A program made the position numbers and the translations under genes. Below the pieces are notes generated by a model. That model searched no databases and was not told the DNA's origin. It worked only from the letters and a program-made list of their open reading frames with translations. A DNA stretch of 64,000 nucleotides from Bartonella sp. 220B. GTDB lineage: Bacteria > Pseudomonadota > Alphaproteobacteria > Rhizobiales > Rhizobiaceae. This document shows, piece by piece, positions 8,692 through 17,783 of this stretch (its first letter is position 1; each line of letters begins with the position of its first letter). The stretch is taken from contig NZ_JANHOI010000001.1 in NCBI RefSeq assembly GCF_026930205.1, forward strand, positions 186,001 through 250,000. Reading direction: 5' to 3'.

Positions 8692-8780
8692 ACTTTCTCC
8701 TTATAAGAATGTTTCGTTCTTTAAATTTTCCATAAATCAATTAAAGGACAGTCCTCTCCACTACTTAAAGAGCATATTTG

Positions 8781-10046
8781 ATGCAAGAAATGAAACTACA
8801 AGAACTTAAAAGTAAAAATCCTGTTGAACTTGTTTCTTTTGCTGAAACATTAGAAGTTGAAAATGCTTCTTTGATGCGCAAGCAAGAATTAATGTTTGCT
8901 ATTTTGAAAAAACTTGCTCTGCAAGATGTAGAAATTATTGGAGAAGGAGTCGTTGAAGTTTTGCAAGATGGATTTGGATTTTTGCGGTCTGCTGATGCTA
9001 ATTATCTTCCAGGTCCTGATGATATTTACCTTTCTCCTGCACAAATTCAGTCCTTTTCTTTAAAAACGGGTGATACTGTTGAGGGACTTATACGAAGTCC
9101 AAAAGAAGGAGAACGTTATTTTGCTCTTCTTAAAATTAATACAATTAATTTTGAAGATCCTGAAAAAATTCGTTATAAAATTCACTTTGATAATCTCACT
9201 CCTCTTTACTCGAATGAACGTTTCCAAATGGAAATACAAGATCCTACAGAGAAGGATATGTCATCACGGGTGATTGATTTAATATCTCCATTGGGAAAGG
9301 GACAAAGAGGGTTAATTGTCGCTCCTCCTCGAACAGGAAAAACAGTTTTACTTCAAAATATTGCTCATTCTATCACGACTAATCATCCTGAATGTTATCT
9401 TATTGTTCTTCTAATTGATGAACGACCAGAAGAAGTTACTGATATGCAGCGTTCTGTAAAAGGAGAGGTTGTTTCTTCTACTTTTGATGAACCAGCAATA
9501 CGTCATGTGCAAGTCGCTGAAATGGTTATAGAAAAAGCAAAACGCCTTGTCGAACATGGGCGTGATGTCGTTATTCTTCTTGATTCTATTACGCGTCTTG
9601 GACGTGCATATAATACGGTTGTTCCTTCATCCGGTAAGGTTTTGACAGGTGGTGTCGATGCAAATGCTCTACAGCGTCCTAAGCGTTTTTTTGGTGCAGC
9701 ACGTAACATTGAAGAAGGCGGGTCTTTAACCATCATTGCAACGGCTTTGATTGATACCGGTAGTCGTATGGATGAAGTTATTTTTGAAGAATTTAAAGGA
9801 ACGGGTAACTCAGAAATTGTTCTTGATAGAAAAGTTGCTGATAAGCGTATTTTCCCAGCTATGGATATTTTGAAATCTGGAACACGTAAGGAAGAGCTTT
9901 TAGTAGCGCGGCAAGACTTACACAAAATTTTTGTACTTCGTCGTATTTTGACGCCTATGAATGTAACGGATGCAATTGAATTTTTAATTGATAAATTAAA
10001 ACAAACGAAAAACAATAGTGAATTTTTTGATTCAATGAATACATAA
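8781..10046 (+). CDS. rho: Transcription termination factor Rho
   Basis: The 421-residue RNA-dependent ATPase has an N-terminal RNA-binding cold-shock-like domain ([22 protein letters not shown], about residues 63-84, allowing for one codon offset) and a RecA-type motor. Walker A APPRTGKT lies at about 181-188, followed by [12 protein letters not shown] and the Q-loop [19 protein letters not shown]. The ATG at 8781 is preferred over the in-frame TTG just before it. It is the first rightward gene after the putative origin; in other Rhizobiales hemE/hemH usually lie between the origin and rho. Confidence 0.97.
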   Translation: MQEMKLQELKSKNPVELVSFAETLEVENASLMRKQELMFAILKKLALQDVEIIGEGVVEVLQDGFGFLRSADANYLPGPDDIYLSPAQIQSFSLKTGDTVEGLIRSPKEGERYFALLKINTINFEDPEKIRYKIHFDNLTPLYSNERFQMEIQDPTEKDMSSRVIDLISPLGKGQRGLIVAPPRTGKTVLLQNIAHSITTNHPECYLIVLLIDERPEEVTDMQRSVKGEVVSSTFDEPAIRHVQVAEMVIEKAKRLVEHGRDVVILLDSITRLGRAYNTVVPSSGKVLTGGVDANALQRPKRFFGAARNIEEGGSLTIIATALIDTGSRMDEVIFEEFKGTGNSEIVLDRKVADKRIFPAMDILKSGTRKEELLVARQDLHKIFVLRRILTPMNVTDAIEFLIDKLKQTKNNSEFFDSMNT

Positions 10047-10076
10047 AACATTAAGTTTTTTGCTTAGGAATATCCC

Positions 10077-11384
10077 GTGGATACAATCTTTGCTGTTTCG
10101 AGTGGATTGTTGCCTTCAGGGGTTGCAGTCATTCGTCTTTCTGGTCCTCATGTAGTAAATGTCGTGGAGACGCTTTGTGGTCGTTTACCTAAAGCGCGAT
10201 TCATGCATTATGGAAATCTTACTGCTCGTGATGGAAGCTTTTTAGATTCTGCTTTGACTGTTTTTTTTCCTGCACCTCACAGTTTTACAGGAGAAGATTG
10301 TGCAGAATTTCATTTGCATGGAGGAAAAGCAGTTGTTCATCGTTTTCTTGATGAATTGTCTACATTTTCTGGATGCCGTATTGCAGAAGCAGGTGAGTTT
10401 TCACGTCGTGCATTTATGGAGGGAAAATTAGATCTTGTTCAAGCAGAAGGTCTTGCTGATTTAATAGAAGCAGAGACGGAAAGCCAACGACGTTTAGCAA
10501 TTATGGGGACAAGTGGGCGTTTAACAACGCTTTATCGCGATTGGCGTCATAAGCTTATGAAGGCACGTGCTTTTATTGAGGCAGAACTTGATTTTGTTGA
10601 TGAAGCTGATATCCCAAATTCGATATCTGATAAAGTTTGGAAAGATATGCAAGATCTCTGCTCTTCTCTTCAGGAACATATTAATGAAGGAGAACGTGCA
10701 AGTATTTTACGTGATGGATTAAAAATTGTTATTGCAGGTGCTCCAAATTCTGGAAAATCAAGCATTATGAATCGTTTGGCTGGGAGACCTGTTTCTATTG
10801 TAACAGAAGAAGCAGGTACAACGCGCGATGCTTTAGAAATGAGGCTCGTTCTTGGTGGTTTACCTGTTTTTTTAACAGATACTGCTGGTTTTAGAGAAAC
10901 AGAAAACAAAATAGAACAATTGGGAATAGAAGTTGCTAAGCAGCATGTGAGGGATGCTGATTTGGTTATTTTGGTTTATGATATAGGAAATCCTAAGCAA
11001 GTTGATTTACCTGAAACATCAGCTGAAATATGGCATGTTGCTAATAAGCTTGATCTTTATGAGGAAAATAAAACCCATTATTTTATACAGTTTTCTGCAT
11101 TAACTGGTTTAAATTTTGACTGTTTTATTAAGGAACTTGAGTTGTTTTGTTCGCGTCGTGCTTCTAAAATTGGAAATCTTGTTCCAGCACGTAAAAGGCA
11201 ACTTCAGTTATTAAGAGAGGCTGTTAAAGAAATTGAAGCTTCTATTCATTATACTTCTCTTGATTTAAGTTTACGTGCAGAGCATCTTCGTCGTGCGAGT
11301 GATTTTCTTGGGAGAATTACGGGAGATATAGATGTTGAAGATTTACTTGATATTATTTTTTCAGAGTTTTGCATCGGTAAATAA
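10077..11384 (+). CDS. mnmE: tRNA uridine-5-carboxymethylaminomethyl modification GTPase MnmE
   Basis: The 435-residue protein works with MnmG to make cmnm5U34 in tRNAs that read split codon boxes. It has an N-terminal tetrahydrofolate-binding domain, a G domain with GAPNSGKS at 221-228 and DTAG at 268-271, and the C-terminal signature FCIGK whose Cys is essential. It starts with GTG at 10077, six bases after AGGAA. rho, mnmE, mnmG, rsmG, parA and parB form one rightward run. Confidence 0.97.
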   Translation: MDTIFAVSSGLLPSGVAVIRLSGPHVVNVVETLCGRLPKARFMHYGNLTARDGSFLDSALTVFFPAPHSFTGEDCAEFHLHGGKAVVHRFLDELSTFSGCRIAEAGEFSRRAFMEGKLDLVQAEGLADLIEAETESQRRLAIMGTSGRLTTLYRDWRHKLMKARAFIEAELDFVDEADIPNSISDKVWKDMQDLCSSLQEHINEGERASILRDGLKIVIAGAPNSGKSSIMNRLAGRPVSIVTEEAGTTRDALEMRLVLGGLPVFLTDTAGFRETENKIEQLGIEVAKQHVRDADLVILVYDIGNPKQVDLPETSAEIWHVANKLDLYEENKTHYFIQFSALTGLNFDCFIKELELFCSRRASKIGNLVPARKRQLQLLREAVKEIEASIHYTSLDLSLRAEHLRRASDFLGRITGDIDVEDLLDIIFSEFCIGK

Positions 11385-11400
11385 TGATTCACGTGAAACA
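11385..11400 (+). promoter_or_regulatory. parS centromere site 1
   Basis: TGATTCACGTGAAACA matches 15 of 16 positions of the near-universal parS sequence TGTTTCACGTGAAACA. It begins directly after the mnmE stop codon. ParB, encoded 3.5 kb away, is expected to bind it. The mismatch also creates a GATTC methylation motif. Confidence 0.85.
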
Positions 11401-11446
11401 TTCATTATTTCATAGACACATTTTAAAGATTATGTAATTTATATTC

Positions 11447-11462
11447 TGTTTCACGTGAAACT
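11447..11462 (+). promoter_or_regulatory. parS centromere site 2
   Basis: TGTTTCACGTGAAACT differs from parS consensus only at the last base. It lies 46 bases after site 1 in the same short mnmE-mnmG gap, so the gap carries a tandem parS pair. Confidence 0.9.
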
Positions 11463-11492
11463 TTAGAATGATTCTTTATGGAATGAATCCCG

Positions 11493-13361
11493 ATGGAATT
11501 ATATGATGTTATTGTTATTGGAGGCGGTCATGCTGGCTGCGAAGCTGCTTCAGCTTCCGCCCGTGTTGGAGCACGGACAGCGCTTGTTACGCATAAAATA
11601 TCAGCATTGGGTACAATGTCATGTAATCCTGCTATTGGTGGGCTAGGAAAAGGGCATCTGGTTCGTGAAGTTGATGCTTTGGATGGTCTTATGGGAAGGG
11701 CAGCAGATGCTGCTGGAATTCAATTTAGACTTCTTAATCGACGAAAAGGACCAGCAGTAAGAGGTCCTCGTACACAAGCTGATCGACAACTCTATAAAAA
11801 AGCTATCCAAAAACTCTTGCAAGAACAAGATAACCTCGTTCTTGTTGAAGATGAAGCCGTTGATCTTATTGTTAAAGATAATTGTGTTTCAGGTGTTATA
11901 TTAAAAAATCAAGGAACAATTTTTTCTGGTGCTGTTGTTTTGACAACAGGTACATTCTTGAATGGTTTTATTCATATTGGTGATAAAACATGGGCTGCTG
12001 GACGTATGGGGGATCAGTCGAGTGTACAACTTGCTGAACGCCTGAGAAGTTATAATATAAGTCTTGGGAGATTAAAAACAGGAACTCCTGCGCGTCTTAG
12101 TAAAAAAACAATTCGTTGGGAATCTCTTCCAAAACAGCAAGCTGATGAAGATCCCGTTCCTTTTTCTTTTTTAACAGAAAAAATCGAACAATCACAAATT
12201 GAATGTGCAATAACACGTACAAATACGCAAACACATCAAATTATTCGTGAAAATATTCATCGATCTGCTTTATATTCTGGAAATATTGAAGGATTAGGAC
12301 CACGTTATTGTCCTTCTGTTGAAGATAAAATTGTTAAATTTGGAGAACGTGATGGACATCAAATTTTCCTAGAACCTGAAGGATTAGATGATGATACTAT
12401 TTATCCAAATGGTCTTTCTACCTCTCTTCCTGAAGACGTACAAATTTCTTTTTTAAGAACTATTGAAGGTTTAGAAAATGCTGAAATTTTACAACCTGGT
12501 TATGCTATTGAATATGATTTTGTTAATCCACAACAGTTAACTAAAGCCTTAGAATTACGCTCTTTACCAGGGTTGTTTTTAGCGGGACAAATTAATGGTA
12601 CAACGGGATATGAAGAAGCTGCAGCACAAGGCCTTTTAGCTGGGATAAATGCTGCACGTAAAGTGGGTAAATTAGATGAAGTACTTATAAGCCGTTCAAC
12701 AGCTTATATTGGTGTTATGGTAGATGATTTAGTCTCACGTGGTGTTTGTGAACCTTATCGAATGTTCACATCACGTGCTGAATTTCGTTTATCTTTGCGA
12801 TCTGATAATGCTGATGTTCGGTTAACACCTTTAGCACAACAATGGGGTATTGTGAGTAAAGTGCGTTGGGATTGTTATAAACAAAAACAACAGCGTCTTG
12901 ATCAAGCGCGATCAATATGTCAGGAGCTTTTTCTAACTCCTAATGAAGCTTCTGCTTATGGATTACAAGTCAATCAAGATGGTATTCGGCGTTCGGCATA
13001 TGATCTTCTTGCTTATCCTCACATGACTATAGAGCGTCTCTCACATTTTTGGCCACAATTGCAATCCATTGATTCTAAAACTGTTGAATCTTTAGAAATT
13101 GAGGCACAATATGCTGTTTATTTAGAGAGACAAGCACAAGATATTGCTTCTCTTCAGCGTGATGAACGTTTGGAAATACCCTCTTCTCTTGATATTCAGT
13201 CAATATCAGGTCTTTCAAATGAATTAAAAACAAAAATCCAACAACTTTCTCCACGTTCAATCGCTGATGCTCAAAAAATTGATGGAATGACGCCAGCAGC
13301 ATTATCCCTTATTATTACCTATATTCAACGTCAACGACGCGAAAAGGCTAAATCAGCTTGA
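11493..13361 (+). CDS. mnmG: tRNA uridine-5-carboxymethylaminomethyl modification enzyme MnmG
   Basis: The 622-residue FAD enzyme is the partner of MnmE in wobble uridine modification. The N-terminal dinucleotide fold is [12 protein letters not shown] (about residues 8-19), with the family signatures [15 protein letters not shown] and [16 protein letters not shown]. The C-terminal helical domain after residue 550 binds MnmE and tRNA. The 108-base gap before it holds two parS sites and three GANTC motifs. Its stop overlaps the rsmG start by one base. Confidence 0.97.
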   Translation: MELYDVIVIGGGHAGCEAASASARVGARTALVTHKISALGTMSCNPAIGGLGKGHLVREVDALDGLMGRAADAAGIQFRLLNRRKGPAVRGPRTQADRQLYKKAIQKLLQEQDNLVLVEDEAVDLIVKDNCVSGVILKNQGTIFSGAVVLTTGTFLNGFIHIGDKTWAAGRMGDQSSVQLAERLRSYNISLGRLKTGTPARLSKKTIRWESLPKQQADEDPVPFSFLTEKIEQSQIECAITRTNTQTHQIIRENIHRSALYSGNIEGLGPRYCPSVEDKIVKFGERDGHQIFLEPEGLDDDTIYPNGLSTSLPEDVQISFLRTIEGLENAEILQPGYAIEYDFVNPQQLTKALELRSLPGLFLAGQINGTTGYEEAAAQGLLAGINAARKVGKLDEVLISRSTAYIGVMVDDLVSRGVCEPYRMFTSRAEFRLSLRSDNADVRLTPLAQQWGIVSKVRWDCYKQKQQRLDQARSICQELFLTPNEASAYGLQVNQDGIRRSAYDLLAYPHMTIERLSHFWPQLQSIDSKTVESLEIEAQYAVYLERQAQDIASLQRDERLEIPSSLDIQSISGLSNELKTKIQQLSPRSIADAQKIDGMTPAALSLIITYIQRQRREKAKSA

Positions 13362-14017
13362 TGGATATTTCTACAGAAAAAAAATATCAAGAACTCTTAA
13401 ATATTGTTCCTTCTGTTTCACGTGAAACGATGAAAAATTTAATACAATTTGAAACTTTGATAATGCAATGGAATAGGCATATTAATTTAATATCTCCTGC
13501 AACAATTCCAGTTTTATGGACACGACATATTTTAGATTCAGCACAACTTTATCCTCTCCACAGTGATTTTTTGCATTGGTGTGATCTTGGATCAGGTGGG
13601 GGTTTTCCCGCAATCGTTCTTGCTATTTTTCTGAAAGAAAAAAAATCAGGGCATATTGATCTTGTTGAGAGTAATGGAAAAAAAGTTGCCTTTTTACGAA
13701 CGGTTATTACTCAACTTAATCTTCCTGCAACGGTTTATCACTGTAGGATTGAAGATGTGTATAAAAAAATAGCACTGCCAGAGGTTATAACAGCACGAGG
13801 ATTAGCTTCTCTCGATGCTCTTTTACGGCTTATTTTTCCTTTATCAACAAAAAAAACAATAGCTCTTTTGCAAAAAGGTCGGGATTACGCTACAGAAATA
13901 AAAAATGCCTCTGCCAATTGGCAGTTTGATCTGCTAAAATATAAGAGTAAAATTGATGAAAATTCTGTTATTTTAGAAATTTCTCATGTTCGATCAGTAG
14001 AGGGTAAAGCAAAATGA
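13361..14017 (+). CDS. rsmG: 16S rRNA (guanine-527-N7)-methyltransferase
   Basis: The 218-residue S-adenosylmethionine enzyme methylates G527 of 16S rRNA; loss gives low-level streptomycin resistance in other bacteria. The SAM site is DLGSGGGFPAIVLAI at about residues 74-88, and VITARGLASLDALL contains the conserved Arg-Gly-Leu. ATG 13361 is preferred over the preceding in-frame TTG; it overlaps the mnmG stop as TGATG. A parS site lies inside the coding sequence at 13414. The stop overlaps the parA start by 4 bases. Confidence 0.95.
   Translation: MDISTEKKYQELLNIVPSVSRETMKNLIQFETLIMQWNRHINLISPATIPVLWTRHILDSAQLYPLHSDFLHWCDLGSGGGFPAIVLAIFLKEKKSGHIDLVESNGKKVAFLRTVITQLNLPATVYHCRIEDVYKKIALPEVITARGLASLDALLRLIFPLSTKKTIALLQKGRDYATEIKNASANWQFDLLKYKSKIDENSVILEISHVRSVEGKAK
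13414..13429 (+). promoter_or_regulatory. parS centromere site 3 (inside rsmG)
   Basis: TGTTTCACGTGAAACG matches 15 of 16 consensus positions and encodes Ser-Val-Ser-Arg-Glu-Thr near the RsmG N-terminus. It lies about 2 kb from sites 1 and 2 and 600 bases before parA. A parS inside gidB/rsmG is also known from other bacteria. Confidence 0.88.
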
Positions 14018-14811
14018 GCGAAACACGGATTATCGCTATTGCAAACCAAAAAGGTGGGGTCGGCAAAACAACTACGGCAATTAATCTTGCAACTGCTTTG
14101 GCAGCTATTGGTGAAAATGTTCTCATTATGGATGTTGATCCACAAGGAAATGCAAGTACGGGATTGGGAATTGATCGTAACAGCCGTCCTTTATCATCTT
14201 ATGATGTTCTTGTTTCAGGGATTTCAGTCACACAAGCAGCTTTAAAAACAGCTGTTCCTAATCTCCATATTGTACCCTCTACTCTTGATCTTTTAGGGGT
14301 AGAAATGGAAATTGCTTCATCACAAGATCGTATACAACGATTACGTAAAGCTCTCTGTGATGATCCGAAGATGGAAAAGAAGTTTAGTTATATTCTCATT
14401 GATTGTCCGCCCTCGCTTAATCTTCTCACACTTAATGCTATGGGGGCTGCAGATTCTGTTTTAGTACCTATGCAATGCGAATTTTTAGCACTTGAAGGTT
14501 TAAGTCAATTGCTTGAAACAGTAAAACAAGTACGATCCGTTCTTAATCCATCTCTAGAAATTCAGGGGATTGTCTTAACCATGTATGATGGACGTAATAA
14601 TCTTTCAAATCAAGTTGTCGAAGATGTCCGCTCTTTTATGGGAGATAAAGTTTATCGCACTGTTATTCCACGAAATGTGCGTGTATCAGAAGCTCCTTCC
14701 TTCGGTAAACCAGTATTGCTTTATGATTTAACATGTGCTGGTAGCCAAGCTTACTTACGTCTCGCATCGGAAGTAATTCAACGTGAAAAACAAGCACACG
14801 CGGCTGCTTAA
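14014..14811 (+). CDS. parA: Chromosome partitioning ATPase ParA
   Basis: The 265-residue Walker-type ATPase binds DNA nonspecifically and moves ParB-parS complexes. The deviant Walker A KGGVGKTT lies at residues 13-20 with the signature lysine, followed by DVDPQGNAST and IDCPPSLNLLTLNA. The length is that of a chromosomal (type Ib-like) ParA with no N-terminal HTH domain. It is coupled to rsmG by an ATGA overlap and precedes parB. Confidence 0.97.
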   Translation: MSETRIIAIANQKGGVGKTTTAINLATALAAIGENVLIMDVDPQGNASTGLGIDRNSRPLSSYDVLVSGISVTQAALKTAVPNLHIVPSTLDLLGVEMEIASSQDRIQRLRKALCDDPKMEKKFSYILIDCPPSLNLLTLNAMGAADSVLVPMQCEFLALEGLSQLLETVKQVRSVLNPSLEIQGIVLTMYDGRNNLSNQVVEDVRSFMGDKVYRTVIPRNVRVSEAPSFGKPVLLYDLTCAGSQAYLRLASEVIQREKQAHAAA

Positions 14812-14856
14812 AAATGTAAAAAATAATTTTTGTAAGAAAACGCAAAGAGCAAGATT

Positions 14857-15762
14857 ATGAATGATGATCAATCAAAAAAAAGACTGGGTCGTGGATTGGC
14901 AGCATTGATTGGGGATATCAATTTAAACAGCGATCTTAAACGTTCGTCAAATACTGATAAATTGACGGAGTTCAATACAGTTTCTTCTGTTTCTGAGCGA
15001 TTTGTTTCCCTTGAATCTATTTCGTGCAATCCACATAATCCACGGCGCCATTTTACCGATTCAGAACTTGACAATTTAGCACAATCAATTCGTCAGCATG
15101 GTGTTGTTCAACCTGTTATTGTGAGACCTTCACGTGATCATCCTCATCGGTTTGAGTTAATTGCTGGTGAACGGCGGTGGCGTGCTGCACAACGAGCCAA
15201 TTTAAGTAAATTGCCAGTCATTGTTCGCGATGTTGATGATAAGACAGCTTTGGAATTAGCAATTATTGAAAATGTTCAGCGTGCTGATCTTAATCCTATT
15301 GAAGAAGCAATGGGGTATGAAATTTTGCTCAATGAACATGGATATACGCAAGCAGATTTAGCACAAGTCATTGGAAAAAGCCGGAGCCATGTTGCTAATA
15401 CGCTTCGTTTATTAAAGCTTCCACAAAAAGTACAGCAATTTTTAACAGAGGGACAACTTTCAGCAGGTCATGCACGCTGTCTTATCACTGTCGATAATCC
15501 GCAAGATTTAGCTGAAAAAATTATTCGTGAAGGACTCTCTGTGCGTCAAACAGAAATACTTGCTTATGAACAGGCAAATCCTAAAGTAAAAAAAAGAACT
15601 GTTGTAGAGAAAGATACAGAAACAAAATCTTTAGAGAAATTACTTGCAGATGTTATTGGAATGAAGGTCATTATCCGGCATGGTAAAAAAGGTGGTGATT
15701 TAAAAATACATTATTCTTCATTAGAACAATTGGATGATATTTGTCGACGTTTGCAAAGTTAA
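14857..15762 (+). CDS. parB: Chromosome partitioning protein ParB
   Basis: The 301-residue parS-binding CTPase has a short N-terminal ParA-contact region (KKRLGRGLAALIG) and a CTP-binding domain with PHNPRR, GVVQPVIVRP and GERRWRAA. The HTH domain contains GYTQADLAQVIGKSRSHVANTLRLL, and a C-terminal dimerisation domain covers the last 40 residues or so. It lies about 1.4 kb from one parS site and 3.4 kb from two more, so the local centromere should nucleate a partition complex here. Confidence 0.97.
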   Translation: MNDDQSKKRLGRGLAALIGDINLNSDLKRSSNTDKLTEFNTVSSVSERFVSLESISCNPHNPRRHFTDSELDNLAQSIRQHGVVQPVIVRPSRDHPHRFELIAGERRWRAAQRANLSKLPVIVRDVDDKTALELAIIENVQRADLNPIEEAMGYEILLNEHGYTQADLAQVIGKSRSHVANTLRLLKLPQKVQQFLTEGQLSAGHARCLITVDNPQDLAEKIIREGLSVRQTEILAYEQANPKVKKRTVVEKDTETKSLEKLLADVIGMKVIIRHGKKGGDLKIHYSSLEQLDDICRRLQS

Positions 15763-15786
15763 ATTCACTGTTTAAGAAGAGATAAG

Positions 15787-16263
15787 CTATTTACAACTTT
15801 CTTTTAAAATAACAAGCATTCTGTATAAATGTTTTTTACCAAATTCTAAATTACTTAAAAATACAGAATTTTTTTTAGGAAAAGAAAAACCCTCTCTTTT
15901 AAGATCTCCAGGGAAAGATTCATTTAAAAGTTCTGTTACTGCTGCTTGAATTGCCAAATTACCAAGAGCAAAGTCTTTTGGTGTAATATTATTTTTTCTT
16001 AAAAGAGCCATAAGTTTTGGTTGATCAGAAATAAGAGCAATAAAACCCTCAAGACTATTCTCATAACTTTTATGAGATGTTGCTGGCTTTTCTGGTGGTA
16101 GATTTTTACAATCTTTTTCAATTTGTTCCACTTTTAAAAGAAAATCTTCTGTTAAGGTATAATTTTCTAAAATATATGGGAAATCAAACACATTGTTTTT
16201 TTCATTTGCTATTGTTATTGGGGTATATAAAAGAAAAAACAAATGGCATATAAACCTAAACAT
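15787..16263 (-). CDS. Secreted hypothetical protein
   Basis: I do not recognise the family of this 158-residue protein. Its N-terminus (MFRFICHLFFLLYTPITIAN) looks like a signal peptide ending near residue 19-20. The mature part is mainly helical and charged, with Cys in EKDCKNLPPEKP and in the last residues ESCK, which could form a disulfide in the periplasm. It starts two bases after the gloB stop, with AAGGA upstream, so it is probably co-transcribed with gloB. It converges on parB with a 24-base gap. Confidence 0.65.
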   Translation of the reverse strand: MFRFICHLFFLLYTPITIANEKNNVFDFPYILENYTLTEDFLLKVEQIEKDCKNLPPEKPATSHKSYENSLEGFIALISDQPKLMALLRKNNITPKDFALGNLAIQAAVTELLNESFPGDLKREGFSFPKKNSVFLSNLEFGKKHLYRMLVILKESCK

Positions 16264-16265
16264 AA

Positions 16266-17027
16266 CTAGAAATTATCCTTTTTTCTTCGGATTTCAGAAA
16301 AGACCTCTTCGTCTGTTTGATTTTCCATCGCAAGTTCTTTTCGCAGAGTACTACTATCCCAGCGAAGAAAGGGATTGGTTGCTTTCTCTTGCCCTAAGGT
16401 TACTGGTAAAGTCATAGCGTTTTTGGCGTGTAATAAAAAAACTTCTTCGATTCTTTGACGGAGTTTTTGATTGTGTGGGTCAATTGTTAATGCAAAAAGA
16501 GCATTGGTTTTGGTGTATTCATGACCACAATAGAGAAGTGTTTCATCGGGAAGTTGACGAAGCTTTTTTAAAGAATTCAGCATTTGTGAAGGTGTTCCTT
16601 CAAAAAGACGTCCACAACCGAGCGAAAAAAGTGTATCTCCAGCAAAGAGTAAACCATCTTCAGGAAAATAGTAAGATAATGCACCTAAAGTATGACCAGG
16701 TGTTGAAAGGGCTAAGAGCGGGCGTGTGCCAAAGAAAAAACGTTCATCAGGTTGAAGTGTTTGGTCAAGATGATGAATCTTTTCTTTTTCTGCTTCTGGT
16801 CCAATGACTATAGCTTTATAAACTTGTTTTAACTCTTCCAATGCTTCTACATGATCGTGATGATGATGCGTGACAAAAATAGTCTGAAGTGTCCAGTTAC
16901 GGCGTTTTAAGGCTTTCTGAATAGCTTCGCTTTCTGGAGCATCAATTGCGGCTGTGTAGCCGCTTTTTTCATCATGAATGAGAACACCAAAATTATCTTC
17001 TCGACAGATAAATTGCTCAATTAACAC
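16266..17027 (-). CDS. gloB: Hydroxyacylglutathione hydrolase (glyoxalase II)
   Basis: The 253-residue metallo-beta-lactamase-fold enzyme hydrolyses S-lactoylglutathione to lactate and glutathione, the second step of methylglyoxal detoxification. The binuclear metal motif is THHHHDHVE, with further ligands in TPGHTLG, FAGDTLF and YCGHEYT. The C-terminal glutathione-binding part contains NPFLRWD. It starts with GTG at 17027, preceded by GGAGA. Confidence 0.94.
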   Translation of the reverse strand: MLIEQFICREDNFGVLIHDEKSGYTAAIDAPESEAIQKALKRRNWTLQTIFVTHHHHDHVEALEELKQVYKAIVIGPEAEKEKIHHLDQTLQPDERFFFGTRPLLALSTPGHTLGALSYYFPEDGLLFAGDTLFSLGCGRLFEGTPSQMLNSLKKLRQLPDETLLYCGHEYTKTNALFALTIDPHNQKLRQRIEEVFLLHAKNAMTLPVTLGQEKATNPFLRWDSSTLRKELAMENQTDEEVFSEIRRKKDNF

Positions 17028-17093
17028 GTCTTCTCTCCATGATCAGTGTACAGCAATAAATCTACCAAAAAATTGTAGTAATGAAGATTTATT

Positions 17094-17783
17094 TTAAGAA
17101 TCAGATTTATCCTCTTCTGTAAAAAGCCCCTTTGAATGTTTAAGTATAAGAGGCATTTGGGTAAGCATAAAAAGAACTGTTATGGGCATAACACCAAATA
17201 CTTTAAAACTCGTCCAAAAATTATCGCTAAAGTTACGCCAAACAACTTCATTCAAAAGAGCAAGAAACACGAAAAAAAATGCCCAACGATATGTAAGCTT
17301 TTGCCATCCTAAATCATCGAGTTTTAAAGTAGAATCAAGGGCATAACGTAAAAGTGGTTTTTTTAAAAGTATGCCACCAAAAAGAATAAAAGCAAATAAG
17401 CTGTTAATGATTGTTGGTTTCATTTTGATAAAAGTGTCATTATGAAGCCAAAGAGTTAAAAATCCAAAGACAAGAACAAATATTCCTGAGATGAGAGGCA
17501 TTATGGGAATTTTTCGTGTAAGAACCCATGATAAACTCAGTGCAACTATGATTGCTACCATGAAAATAGCTGTTGCAGGGAAAATAGGTTTACTAAAATT
17601 TTTAAAAATCTCAATGTTGTTTATTAACCACTCACCCTTGTAATTAGCAAAAAAGAAGACAACCAGTGGCCCCATTTCCAAAAGAAATTTAAGTGTGGGT
17701 GAAGAGAGATTTTCTTGATGATCATTGGCATTTTTCGAATCGAGATTGTTATGCGAATTCGGTTTAAATGAAGTTTTTTTCAT
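17094..17783 (-). CDS. yciB: Inner-membrane septation protein A family (YciB)
   Basis: The 229-residue protein starts with a polar tail of about 30 residues and then the family motif [20 protein letters not shown]. At least five membrane segments follow, and it ends with a segment containing [23 protein letters not shown]. YciB/IspZ proteins sit in the inner membrane and affect septation and envelope synthesis. The ATG overlaps the ftsY stop by 4 bases, matching the ftsY-yciB pairing in other Rhizobiales. Confidence 0.92.
   Translation of the reverse strand: MKKTSFKPNSHNNLDSKNANDHQENLSSPTLKFLLEMGPLVVFFFANYKGEWLINNIEIFKNFSKPIFPATAIFMVAIIVALSLSWVLTRKIPIMPLISGIFVLVFGFLTLWLHNDTFIKMKPTIINSLFAFILFGGILLKKPLLRYALDSTLKLDDLGWQKLTYRWAFFFVFLALLNEVVWRNFSDNFWTSFKVFGVMPITVLFMLTQMPLILKHSKGLFTEEDKSDS

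Larger units (their letters stand above)
8205..8780. other. Putative chromosomal origin of replication (oriC)
   Basis: This 576-bp gap is very AT-rich with long A and T runs. It contains two exact DnaA boxes (8289-8297, 8395-8403), two abutting one-mismatch boxes (8431-8448) and a TTAA-N7-TTAA motif at 8212-8226. Genes left of it (DUF299 to polA) read leftward and genes right of it (rho to parB) read rightward. parAB and parS lie a few kilobases away. The order origin-DUF299-maf-aroE-coaE-dnaQ matches the Caulobacter origin region, where hemE occupies the other side; hemE and hemH are missing here. The AT-rich stretch 8450-8640 could be the unwinding element. The call is inference from motifs and synteny. 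Confidence 0.75.

Noticed and set aside
9503-10051. 182-codon frame antisense to rho
   Set aside because: It is a shadow of rho coding sequence, without family motifs or a ribosome binding site.
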